DNA from: DASSTY01 sp035760645
GTDB taxonomy: Bacteria > Gemmatimonadota > Gemmatimonadetes > Gemmatimonadales > GWC2-71-9
NCBI GenBank assembly: GCA_035760645.1
Contig: DASTSO010000063.1
Coordinates: 1-46,249 of the forward strand
Direction of reading: 5' to 3'
Length of the DNA: 46,249 nucleotides
The notes under the pieces are model-generated. The model had not been told where the DNA came from. It saw nothing but the letters and a program-made list of their open reading frames with translations, and searched no databases. Shown here piece by piece: positions 9,101 through 15,122 of this stretch. The position numbers were made by a program, and so were the translations under genes. Numbering within the stretch: the first letter of the stretch is position 1; each line of letters begins with the position of its first letter.

Positions 9101-9341
9101 CGTCCTCGGCGAGCACCACCGCTTCGGCCGCGGGGGTGACGAGGTGGGCGCCGAGGATGGGCCGCAGCCCCGCCGCCTCCGCCGCGTGCTGGAACTCCAT
9201 GGCGCCGCTCACGCCGTTCGTGTCGGTGCAGGCGAGCGCCGTGTAGCCGCGCGCGGCGGCGGCCGCCACCAGCTGCTCGGGGCTCGCGACCCCGAGGCCG
9301 AAGGAGAAGTGGGTGTGGACGTGCAGGTGGGTGAACGCCAT
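6171..9341 (-). CDS. dnaE2: Error-prone DNA polymerase III alpha subunit DnaE2
   Basis: 1056-residue C-family polymerase of the DnaE2 class, the catalytic subunit of damage-induced translesion synthesis. The N-terminal PHP domain begins with HLHVHTHFS. Palm motifs carry the three catalytic aspartates: Asp363 and Asp365 in PDIDLDF, and Asp524 in KIDLLGN. The GRGSVANS, FHP-like and helix-hairpin-helix regions are in place and length matches the family. Residues 866-873 are an in-frame insertion encoded by three GGGACGGC units (GTAGRRDG), absent from the usual family pattern. Start at ATG 9341, directly before HLHVHTHFS; only nine bases separate it from the divergent oxidoreductase start. The ImuB-like gene is 1.1 kb away on the same strand, but no ImuA homologue is in view. 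Confidence 0.93.
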   Translation of the reverse strand: MAFTHLHVHTHFSFGLGVASPEQLVAAAAARGYTALACTDTNGVSGAMEFQHAAEAAGLRPILGAHLVTPAAEAVVLAEDARGWGALCRAVTALHWAESPEDGTAAFDLAAQLAADRAGLVVLSRDPTLLARVAERSGPQDLFAELRPGRERQAVLAAARRLGLRAVATNPVVMAHPEEWTRHRLLRAIHRNATLSTLAPEDVWPREAWLRPADDVARFYPDCPEALDAAAELAERCRYRFEIGTVVPPRMRDVADAAAELRRLAYAGAERRYGTPITRLAPLVRARLEHELAIIEQKRFADYFLVVRDIVERGTRGVTTHCGRGSVANSMVSYCLGITHVEPLAAGLLFERFLNPARTDPPDIDLDFPWDERDAILAYVFRRWPRPQAAMVANVNCLRLRGALREVAKVHGRPAGEIREVTRRIPWYADDVPLAELLAEHPNFQGLDLPAHWQDLARQAQPLVGLPRHLSLHPGGVVIVPTALTDHVPVERAAKTLDGHPDLPVPVIQFDKDAAEDAGLVKIDLLGNRSLAVIRDAIRAVERHTGVRIDYTSQAAGEDAAAKALFREGRTMGVFYTESPASRLLCAKSRADSFELLVLNTSIIRPASNRYIRDYLARLHGEPWAPLDPCLRDVLAETFGVMVYQEDVVNVCAAFAGLPLATGDGLRKALAKKRPAKQLAAYAEEFFRGALARGRDPEVAQAVWRMVLSFAGYSFCKGHSCSYIQVAQVSGALKAHHPAEFMAAVLANGGGFYHPFAYVAEAWRMGLRVLPPDVNASRWETTGAGDAVRIGLQFVKGLSRAGAERLVERRTLDGREVPYRSFADLRARAALAPADLRVLAKVGALDSIRGDWTRPMLVWLVDAEGGTAGRRDGGIFTPAMEYDAGDDARALASPALDFTAVPVLRDYPPERRRREECAALGFLTETHPMRLHARELARFRLCPSTALARHVGEVVLCAGLLTTAKPVHTLKDEPMEFATFDDGEGLIETVLFPQVFRERGHLLFDQGPFVFRGRVEEEFGAVTVTITHLERLERMVAKLDARRRARRTSGGAPGGM
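6723..6746. repeat. Octamer repeat inside dnaE2, three units
   Basis: Three tandem GCCGTCCC units (GGGACGGC on the coding strand), 24 bases, in frame within dnaE2 and encoding the local peptide GTAGRRDG. Confidence 0.9.
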
Positions 9342-9350
9342 GTTACCCCC

Positions 9351-10334
9351 ATGCCTACGATGCGCGCCGTGGTCTATGCCGGGGCCGGCGGCCCCGAGGT
9401 CGTCACGCTCGGCCAGGTGCCGAAGCCCGCCGCCGGGCCCGAGCAGATCCGCGTGCGGGTGCACGCGGCCGGGCTCAACCGTGCCGATCTCCTGCAGCGG
9501 CGCGGGCACTATCCCGCGCCGCACGGCTGGCCCACCGACATTCCCGGCCTCGAGTACGCGGGCGAGGTCGAGGCGGTGCACCCCGGCGTCACCCGCTGGC
9601 GCCCGGGCGACCGCGTCATGGGGCTGGTGGGCGGCGGCGCGCAGGCCGAGTACGTCGTGGTGCACCAGGACGAGGCGCTCGCCGTCCCCGAGCAGCTCTC
9701 GTGGGCCGAGGCGGCGGCGATCCCCGAGGCGTTCCTCACCGCCTACGACGCGCTCGTCGTGCGCGGCGAGCTCGCCGCGGGCGAGCGGGTCCTGATCCAC
9801 GCGGTGGGCAGCGGGCTCGGCACCGCGGCGGTGCAGATCGCCCGGCACCTCGGCGCCACCGTGCTCGGCACGAGCCGCAGCGCCGAGAAGCTGGTGCGCG
9901 CCCTCGTCTACGGACTCGACCACGGCATCGACACCGGAGCCGGCCGCGCGCCGTTCCGCGAGGCGATCCGCGAGCCGGTGGACGTCGTGCTCGACGTGCT
10001 GGGCGGGCCCGCCTTCGCCGACAACCTCGCCGTGCTCGCCCCGGGCGGGCGGCTCGTGCTGCTGGGCTTTCTCGCCGGCTCGCGGACCGAGGCCGACCTC
10101 GGCCCGCTCCTGCGCAAGCGGCTGCAGGTGATCGGCACCGTCATGCGCACCCGCACGCTCGAGGAGCGCGTGCCGCTCGTGCAGGCCTTCGCGCGCGAGA
10201 TGCTGCCGCTCTTCGGTGCCGGGATCCTGCGCCCCGTGCTCGAGTGCGTCTACCCGATGGCCGACCTCGCCGAGGCGCACGTCGCACTCGAGCGCAACGC
10301 CACCTTCGGCAAGGTCGTGGCGACGTGGACGTGA
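9351..10334 (+). CDS. Quinone oxidoreductase-like MDR protein (PIG3/QOR type)
   Basis: 327-residue zinc-free medium-chain dehydrogenase/reductase related to NAD(P)H:quinone oxidoreductase and PIG3. Visible are the N-terminal catalytic-domain motif VHAAGLNRADLLQRRGHYP, the QOR block PGLEYAGEV, and the nucleotide-binding segment VLIHAVGSGLGTAAVQIARHLGA. It uses NADPH to reduce quinones or enones. Start could be ATG 9351 or ATG 9360; neither has a ribosome site. The gene is divergent from dnaE2 with nine bases between start codons, so the two must share regulatory DNA that lies within each other's coding region. Confidence 0.88.
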   Translation: MPTMRAVVYAGAGGPEVVTLGQVPKPAAGPEQIRVRVHAAGLNRADLLQRRGHYPAPHGWPTDIPGLEYAGEVEAVHPGVTRWRPGDRVMGLVGGGAQAEYVVVHQDEALAVPEQLSWAEAAAIPEAFLTAYDALVVRGELAAGERVLIHAVGSGLGTAAVQIARHLGATVLGTSRSAEKLVRALVYGLDHGIDTGAGRAPFREAIREPVDVVLDVLGGPAFADNLAVLAPGGRLVLLGFLAGSRTEADLGPLLRKRLQVIGTVMRTRTLEERVPLVQAFAREMLPLFGAGILRPVLECVYPMADLAEAHVALERNATFGKVVATWT

Positions 10335-10373
10335 GCGGGCCTCGGGCGCGGTGAGCCGGCGGGCCAACGATTC

Positions 10374-10395
10374 GGCCCGGGCATGGACCCGGGCC
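10374..10395. terminator. Hairpin between convergent genes
   Basis: Perfect 8-bp stem GGCCCGGG (10374-10381) with complement 10388-10395 and a 6-base loop. It lies between the 3' ends of the oxidoreductase gene and the ImuB-like gene. Confidence 0.6.
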
Positions 10396-10446
10396 CCCGC
10401 GACCGCCGCTCGTCACCGCCGCCGTCCGCCGCGTCTCCTCCCGAGC

Positions 10447-11685
10447 TCATCCCACCCGCACCATCCGTCCGCCACTCGCCGCGTGCACGCCGTAGCGCGT
10501 GCGGATCCGGTCGAGCGCATGCTGTAGCTGCCGGGACCGCTCGGCCGGCGGGGCGGGGCGCACCGGCGCGAGCGACGTCGCCGCGGGTGCGGGCTCGTCG
10601 AGCGCGTCCCAGAGATCGAGCTGCGCCGAGGCCTCGACGAGCCGGTCGGCGCCGAGCGCGACGGTGCGCACGGCGAGACGCTTGGTGCAGGCGAGCGCGA
10701 AGCCGCGCCGCGCGGCCGCCCACAGCTCGGCGTCGAGCGCGGCGGGGCGCAGCCGTACGGCGCGCGTGGCCGTGGCGTAGTCGGCGTAGGTGAGCTCGAC
10801 GACGAGCCGCGTGGCGGCGAGCCGGCGCGCGCGCAGCCGCCGGCCGAGGCGCTCGACGAGGTGGCGCAGCAGCGCGTCGAGCCGGTCGCGCTCGTTGGTG
10901 TCGGTGGCGAGGGTGTGCGCGACGTGGAACTCGGCGCGCCGCTCGGGTGGCAGCACCGGGCGCGGGTCGACCCCGCGCGCCGCGGCGCGCAGCCGCCGGC
11001 CCGGCGCGCCGAAGACGGCGCAGAGCGCGGGCTCGGGGATCGCGGCCACCTCGCCGACCAGCTCGAGCTGGTAGTCGTCGAGCCGCGCGCGCATGGCGGC
11101 CGGGAGCTCGGGGAGCACCGCCACCGGATGCGGCGCGAGGAAGCCGGCCTCGTCGCCGCGCGGCACCGCCTCGACGGCGTGGCCCGCACGCACCCGGGCG
11201 GGTGCATCGAGGCGCAGCACCGCCGCGGCCGCCCGGCTCACGAGCTTGTTCGCCGCGACGCCGACGGTGAGCGGCAGCCGCAGCCGCTCATGCACCTCGC
11301 GCGCGAGCCGGGCGGCCACGTCCGCCGGCGCGCCGAAGAGCCGCTCGGTGCCGGCGAGGTCGAGGAAGGCGTGGCCCCAGCCGAGCGGCTCGATGACGGG
11401 GGCGTAGACGCGCAGGATCTCGTGCAGCGCGCGCGAGGCGCGCGCGTAGAGCGCAGGGTTGGGCGGCAGCAGCACGAGGTCGGGGCAGCGCCGCCGCGCG
11501 AGCCGCACCGGCATCCCGCGCGCCACCCCCGCCTCGGCCGCCTCGGCCGAGAGGGCGAGTACCGTGGCGCGGTCGCCGCCGGGATGGGCCACGGCCACCG
11601 GCCGCGTGCGCAGCGCCGGCGCCACCACCCGCTCGACGGCGGCGCAGAAGGCGGGCGGGTCGACGAAGAGCACGGCGCTCGGCAT
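10447..11685 (-). CDS. ImuB-like, catalytically degenerate Y-family polymerase protein
   Basis: 412-residue Y-family (DinB/UmuC) fold protein. Alignment by eye to DinB shows Asp9 kept in the first motif (FVDPPAFCAAVE), but the steric-gate Phe is Cys14. The palm motif that should read S-x-D-E-A is GWGHAF, so both catalytic acids are replaced by Gly104 and His105. A sliding-clamp motif QLDLWD is at residues 355-360, followed by the family end block LDRIRTRYG. Loss of catalysis with a kept clamp motif is the hallmark of ImuB, the adaptor that recruits DnaE2 to the clamp. It is the last gene of an operon with a zinc ribbon and a radical SAM gene, 28 bases behind the latter, with a GGAG ribosome site. 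Alternative: a decayed DinB. Confidence 0.82.
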   Translation of the reverse strand: MPSAVLFVDPPAFCAAVERVVAPALRTRPVAVAHPGGDRATVLALSAEAAEAGVARGMPVRLARRRCPDLVLLPPNPALYARASRALHEILRVYAPVIEPLGWGHAFLDLAGTERLFGAPADVAARLAREVHERLRLPLTVGVAANKLVSRAAAAVLRLDAPARVRAGHAVEAVPRGDEAGFLAPHPVAVLPELPAAMRARLDDYQLELVGEVAAIPEPALCAVFGAPGRRLRAAARGVDPRPVLPPERRAEFHVAHTLATDTNERDRLDALLRHLVERLGRRLRARRLAATRLVVELTYADYATATRAVRLRPAALDAELWAAARRGFALACTKRLAVRTVALGADRLVEASAQLDLWDALDEPAPAATSLAPVRPAPPAERSRQLQHALDRIRTRYGVHAASGGRMVRVG

Positions 11686-11713
11686 GCGCGCTCCGGGGCT
11701 CGAGGGCGGCGGC

Positions 11714-12724
11714 TCAGCCGCCGAAGAGCGTGCCCTGGACGGACGCGGGGTCCGCGTCGGGCCCGAGCGCGGGCCCGACGAGTTCGAGCACGCCGGGCGC
11801 CGCGCGGGAGGCGCCGGGGCCCGGCGCCTCATGGCCCGGCGCCTCGCGCGGGGCGATGTCGGGAAAGGCGTGCTGGAGGTCGGGCCGGGCGCGCCGCCGC
11901 GCGGCGGCGCCGAGCTGCAGCGTCGAGCCCATGACCCACTGGGCGCCGGCCTCGCGCGCCGCGGCGACGAGCCGCGCGAGCGCCTGCCGGCCGTCGGTGA
12001 GCCCCGGGATGATCGGCGCGACGAAGAGCCCGGCGTCGAGCTTCGCCGCGCGCAGCGCCGCGAGGGTGCGCAGGCGCACGCGCGGCAGCGGCGCGCGCGG
12101 CTCCAGTCGGCGCAGGAGGAGGGTGTCGAGCGTGGCGAGCGCCACGTGGACGCTCACGTCGTGGCGCTCGGCGAGGAGCCGCAGCAGGTCGAGGTCGCGC
12201 GTGACGAGCGGCGACTTCGTGATGATGGCGAGCGTGAGCCCGCGCCGGCCGGCGAGCGCCTCCAGGATGCGGCGGGTGATCCCCGCCCGCCGCTCGGCCG
12301 CCGGGTACGGATCGGCGACGGCGCCGAGAACGATCGGCCGGCGCGCGGCGCGCGCGCCGGCGCCCGGCGCGAGCACCCGCCGCTCGAACGCCCGCCACCC
12401 CTCGAGTCCCACGAATGCCCCCGCCACGGTGCGGTCGAGCGTGCCGTCGGCGCGCGTCCGCGCGACCGCGTAGCGGTGCGTCTCGCGTGCGGTGCAGCAG
12501 GCGCAGCCGAACTCGCAGCCGACGTACGGGTCGAGCGCCCAGAAGCCGGTGCGCGCCGCGCCGTCGACGGCGTCGCCGGCCGAGGCGGCGGCATGCCCCG
12601 CCGCCCCGGGCGGCAGGGCGCTCTCCGCCCGGACCTCACTGCGCGCCTCGCTGCGCGCCTCGCTGCGCGCCTCGCCCCGCGCCGGCGCCCACTCGGGAGC
12701 GAGCGGCAGCTGCAGGGAGATCAC
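11714..12724 (-). CDS. Radical SAM protein, Rv2578c/SplB-like family
   Basis: 336-residue radical SAM enzyme. The [4Fe-4S] cluster motif is CEFGCACC at residues 70-77 (Cys70, Cys74, Cys77), preceded by LDPYVGC as in the spore photoproduct lyase-like and Rv2578c families. Barrel segments such as GAVADPYPAAE, LTLAIITKSPLVTRDLDLL and FVAPIIPGLTDG follow. Start set to GTG 12724 because it overlaps the zinc-ribbon stop as GTGA. Residues 18-31 are an ARSE tetrapeptide repeat. QLPL occurs at residues 5-8, and the protein ends in VQGTLFGG, which resembles a beta-clamp motif (Q-x-x-L-F). The reaction is unknown; context suggests DNA repair. Confidence 0.85.
   Translation of the reverse strand: MISLQLPLAPEWAPARGEARSEARSEARSEVRAESALPPGAAGHAAASAGDAVDGAARTGFWALDPYVGCEFGCACCTARETHRYAVARTRADGTLDRTVAGAFVGLEGWRAFERRVLAPGAGARAARRPIVLGAVADPYPAAERRAGITRRILEALAGRRGLTLAIITKSPLVTRDLDLLRLLAERHDVSVHVALATLDTLLLRRLEPRAPLPRVRLRTLAALRAAKLDAGLFVAPIIPGLTDGRQALARLVAAAREAGAQWVMGSTLQLGAAARRRARPDLQHAFPDIAPREAPGHEAPGPGASRAAPGVLELVGPALGPDADPASVQGTLFGG
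12637..12672. repeat. 12-base tandem repeat in radical SAM gene
   Basis: Three units of the form CGCTGCGCGCCT (first unit starts CA) encode the ARSE repeat near the N-terminus of the radical SAM protein. Because the unit is a multiple of three, copy-number change would keep frame. Confidence 0.85.
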
Positions 12725-12978
12725 GCGCAGCGCCCCCAGCCGCAGTGCGCGCAGTTGACGCAGGCCGAGTTGCGCACGAGCGGTCCCGCGCACTCGGGAC
12801 AGACGCGCGGCGAGACCGCGGGAGCGGCGGCGGCGCCGGTGGCGGCGCCGCTCGCGGGCCGCGGGCCGGTGGGGCGAAAGAGGACGGTGGTCGGGCGAAG
12901 CTGGGACGGTCGCGACGAGGGCGACGAGGGCGACGAGGACGACGAGGACGACGAGGACGGGAGCGGCGGCTGCGACAT
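12721..12978 (-). CDS. Small zinc-ribbon protein, NrdJ C-terminal-like
   Basis: 85 residues. A poly-Ser/Pro N-terminal stretch, encoded by a 9-base GACGAGG-type repeat, is followed by a C-terminal zinc ribbon with Cys60, Cys63, Cys73, Cys76, Cys79 and Cys84 (CPEC, then CVNCAHCGWGRC). This ribbon closely resembles the C-terminal tail of vitamin B12-dependent ribonucleotide reductase. It may bind nucleic acid or shuttle reducing equivalents; neither is shown. It is the first gene of the operon. Its stop overlaps the radical SAM GTG start. A good promoter lies 40-75 bases upstream. Start at ATG 12978 follows the promoter; a ribosome site is not clear. Confidence 0.75.
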   Translation of the reverse strand: MSQPPLPSSSSSSSSSPSSPSSRPSQLRPTTVLFRPTGPRPASGAATGAAAAPAVSPRVCPECAGPLVRNSACVNCAHCGWGRCA

Positions 12979-13024
12979 GGCGAGACCCCACGGTTTCGGT
13001 GTTCGTTCGGACCTCTGGAACCCG

Positions 13025-13052
13025 AATATAGGCCGAAGCTGGAGGGCGTCAA
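13025..13052 (-). promoter_or_regulatory. Sigma-70-type promoter of zinc ribbon-radical SAM-imuB operon
   Basis: Reading the minus strand, TTGACG (13052-13047), a 16-base spacer and TATATT (13030-13025). This is one of the best matches in the window and would start RNA near 13018, giving a leader of about 40 bases. Confidence 0.75.
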
Positions 13053-13054
13053 GC

Positions 13055-13089
13055 AACGTGGGTGGAGCGCCGAACGTGGGTGGAGCGCC
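13055..13089. repeat. Tandem 18-base repeat just upstream of the -35 box
   Basis: Two 17-base copies of AACGTGGGTGGAGCGCC, at 13055-13071 and 13073-13089, are spaced by one base. They sit two bases upstream of the -35 box of the zinc ribbon-radical SAM-imuB promoter, where an activator or repressor could bind. Confidence 0.7.
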
Positions 13090-13096
13090 AAACGCG

Positions 13097-13124
13097 CACG
13101 GCCCGCGCGAGTGCGCGGGCCGTG
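13097..13124. terminator. Terminator of VWA lipoprotein gene
   Basis: Perfect 12-bp stem CACGGCCCGCGC (13097-13108 with 13113-13124) around a GAGT loop, 27 bases past the stop of the minus-strand VWA gene. Confidence 0.8.
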
Positions 13125-13150
13125 CCGGGGCGAACCGGGGGTGCGCCGGT

Positions 13151-14236
13151 TCAGGGAGCGACGAACTGCCAGGGGGCGAAGACCACGCCCAGGGGGGTGT
13201 TCGTGAGATAGACCTTGCCCGCCACCTGCGTGCCCGAGGCCGGCGCCGGGCTGATCTTGAAGCGGGCGACGAGCACGCCGCTGGTGCTCGAGGAGGCGAG
13301 CGCCTGGAGCACCGGCGTGAGCTCCTGGGCCGTGCCGACGCCGGCATAGAGACCACCGGTGCCGCTGGCGAGCTCCTGCAGGAGCTGGATTGCCGCCGTC
13401 GTGCCCTTGCTGCTGCGGTCCGACCCGGTGCCGAGGCCGATGGCGTAGATCTTCACGTTCGCCGCGTTGGCGGCGGCGATCAGCGTCTGGGCGTTCTGGC
13501 TGTCGGAGTTGGGAGTGCCGTCGGTCAGGAGCACCAGGGCGCGACGCAGGTCGGTCTTCGAGGTGGTCGAGTCGATCCACTGCGCCACCTCGATCCCCGA
13601 GGTGTAGAGCGTCGAGCCGGTGCCGATCGACAGCGTGTCGAGCTTGCCGGCGAGGTCGGCGGTGTTCGGCGTCCAGCCCTGCAGCAGATGCGTCCGGGTG
13701 AAGCCGGGCGTCGCACTGGTGCCGCCCGGCACGGAGCCGAAGTAGAGCAGCGAGGCCTGGCTGCCCGCCCGCGCCTGGAAGAGCGTCTGCCAGAACTCCT
13801 GGGCCGCGGCGGCGCGCACGCGGTTCGGGTCGTTCGTCTGCATCGAGCTGGTGTTGTCCACCAGGAGCGCCGCGGCGAAGGGGCGCGTGTCGGGGCTCTC
13901 GACGTTCTTCGCGAGCGCCGGGCTCCCGCCCGTCGTCGGGCTCGACAGCGTGTCGGTGATCGTCCAGTCGCGGTCGAGCAGCAGGTTGCCCTGGCTGTCG
14001 CTCGGCACGAGCAGCAGATCGAACTCGCCGGTCGTGGGGAAGCTCGCCTGGTCGTAGCGGACGGAGACCGCCAGCCTCAGCCCGTTGGAGCCGCCGCCGC
14101 CGCCCGGCGTCTCGGTGACGCAGCCCGGTGCGGTCGGATTGGTGTCGCAGTTTTCGCTGTCCTTCTTGCACGCCGTCGCCAGCAGGGCCGCCGCCGTCAG
14201 GGCGAGCGTGGTTCTGAGGACACGATGGGTCGTCAC
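13151..14236 (-). CDS. VWA domain-containing lipoprotein
   Basis: 361-residue exported lipoprotein. The signal peptide ends in LLATAC, so Cys23 is lipidated. A Gly-rich linker (residues 44-52) leads to a von Willebrand A domain with a MIDAS-like site: DNTSS at 127-131 (Asp, Thr, Ser in place of the usual D-x-S-x-S) and the later TDGTPN loop. Such domains bind a metal and mediate protein contacts. The start is GTG 14236 with a CGGAGG ribosome site five bases upstream. It is monocistronic, with its own terminator. Ligand and role are unknown. Confidence 0.85.
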   Translation of the reverse strand: MTTHRVLRTTLALTAAALLATACKKDSENCDTNPTAPGCVTETPGGGGGSNGLRLAVSVRYDQASFPTTGEFDLLLVPSDSQGNLLLDRDWTITDTLSSPTTGGSPALAKNVESPDTRPFAAALLVDNTSSMQTNDPNRVRAAAAQEFWQTLFQARAGSQASLLYFGSVPGGTSATPGFTRTHLLQGWTPNTADLAGKLDTLSIGTGSTLYTSGIEVAQWIDSTTSKTDLRRALVLLTDGTPNSDSQNAQTLIAAANAANVKIYAIGLGTGSDRSSKGTTAAIQLLQELASGTGGLYAGVGTAQELTPVLQALASSSTSGVLVARFKISPAPASGTQVAGKVYLTNTPLGVVFAPWQFVAP

Positions 14237-14553
14237 GAAGCCTCCGGTAGATTGTCGGCTGCCGGCGCGCGCCGCTCAGGGGGCGGCGACGCGGGCCGGG
14301 GTCTGCATCATGATGAAGTCCTGCGAGATTCTGTCGCGCGTCGTGCGCACCTGTGGTGTGCTCTCCACAGGCGCCGCCCTGCAACTGTGGCGGCCGCTGC
14401 GTCGCCGCCCGGCCGGTGCTGCACTCCCCCCCGCTCCGTGAACCGAGTGCCCGCGACGCGGGTCACATCACCCGCCTCGGCCGGCGTCGGGCCGGGGAGT
14501 CGGGGCGCACGGAGGGGCAGAATCCATGCCAGTGCGGTCCCCCGGAGCGGGGG
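14237..14553. other. 317-base intergenic region
   Basis: No convincing gene. On the minus strand there is an 11-codon ATG frame ending near 14277, too short to call. A weak CCTGTGG/CCACAGG hairpin lies near 14350-14372. No clear -35/-10 pair for the VWA gene was found, although GACAAT lies close upstream of its ribosome site. Confidence 0.5.
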
Positions 14554-15021
14554 TCAGTGGGGGGCCGGCCGGGGGCGTCGCGCCGCCTCGTGCGGCTCCC
14601 GGTAGTCCTCCTCGGTCGGCGGGCGGCAGACCAGGTCGAAGGCGAGAAAGAGGGTCTTCGAGAAGGGAAAGGCCACGAGCGGCGCGAGCAGCATGAGGAG
14701 GCCCGTGCCGTACTGCAGGAGGGTCCAGGGCGGCGTCGGCCAGGTCGCCACGAGCACGCCGACGAAGCCGGCGACGAAGACGGCCTCCATGATGACCAGG
14801 TTGAAGAAGTAGGCGCCCAGCCAGTAGCCGGGCTCGCCGCGCTCGAGCTGGAGACCGCAGGTCGGGCAGTTGGGGCACATGCGGGTCCAGGTGAGGAAGA
14901 GCGGGCGGCCGCCGCACCCCGGGCAGCGCAGGCGCAACGCGCGCGCGAAGAGCGTGCGGCGCGGCGGCAGCGGCGGCAGGGGATGCGAGTCGGACGGAGT
15001 GTCGAGCGGGGGTAGAGCCAT
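14554..15021 (-). CDS. DUF983 family membrane protein
   Basis: 155 residues. An N-terminal Pro-rich stretch leads to two CxxC pairs (CPGCGGRPLF and CPNCPTCGL), the zinc-ribbon-like part of DUF983. Two hydrophobic membrane segments follow (YWLGAYFFNLVIMEAVFVAGFVG region and LLMLLAPLVAFPFSKTLFLAF region). DUF983 proteins are small inner-membrane proteins of unknown function, often in aerobic proteobacteria. ATG 15021 is the first in-frame start near the conserved part. The gene stands 100 bases downstream of the propeller lipoprotein gene on the same strand, perhaps as one unit. Confidence 0.82.
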   Translation of the reverse strand: MALPPLDTPSDSHPLPPLPPRRTLFARALRLRCPGCGGRPLFLTWTRMCPNCPTCGLQLERGEPGYWLGAYFFNLVIMEAVFVAGFVGVLVATWPTPPWTLLQYGTGLLMLLAPLVAFPFSKTLFLAFDLVCRPPTEEDYREPHEAARRPRPAPH

Positions 15022-15122
15022 CGAAGCCTCGGCGACGATCGCAATATGCGCGCGCGCGCCGTCGCCGACGAGGGCGGCCGTCACATGCCGCGCCCCGCAG
15101 CGGCGCCCCGCAGCGGCGCCCC

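Noticed and set aside
6258..10334. Very long plus-strand open frame across dnaE2
   Set aside because: It is antisense to dnaE2 and its protein is Arg/Glu/His-rich without domains. Such frames arise from high GC. Only its 3' part (9351-10334) is the real oxidoreductase gene.
13001..13010. GTTCGTTC as a LexA-type SOS box in the zinc-ribbon leader
   Set aside because: The spacing does not match known LexA sites, and the same octamer occurs twice inside the tesA coding region (34243-34250 and 34267-34274).
14277..14312. 11-codon minus-strand frame upstream of the VWA gene as a leader peptide
   Set aside because: Too short, no regulatory codon run, no attenuator structure after it.
14537..14555. 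Hairpin at the DUF983 stop as a terminator
   Set aside because: Only five G-C pairs can form around a GGAGC loop; too weak compared with other terminators here.
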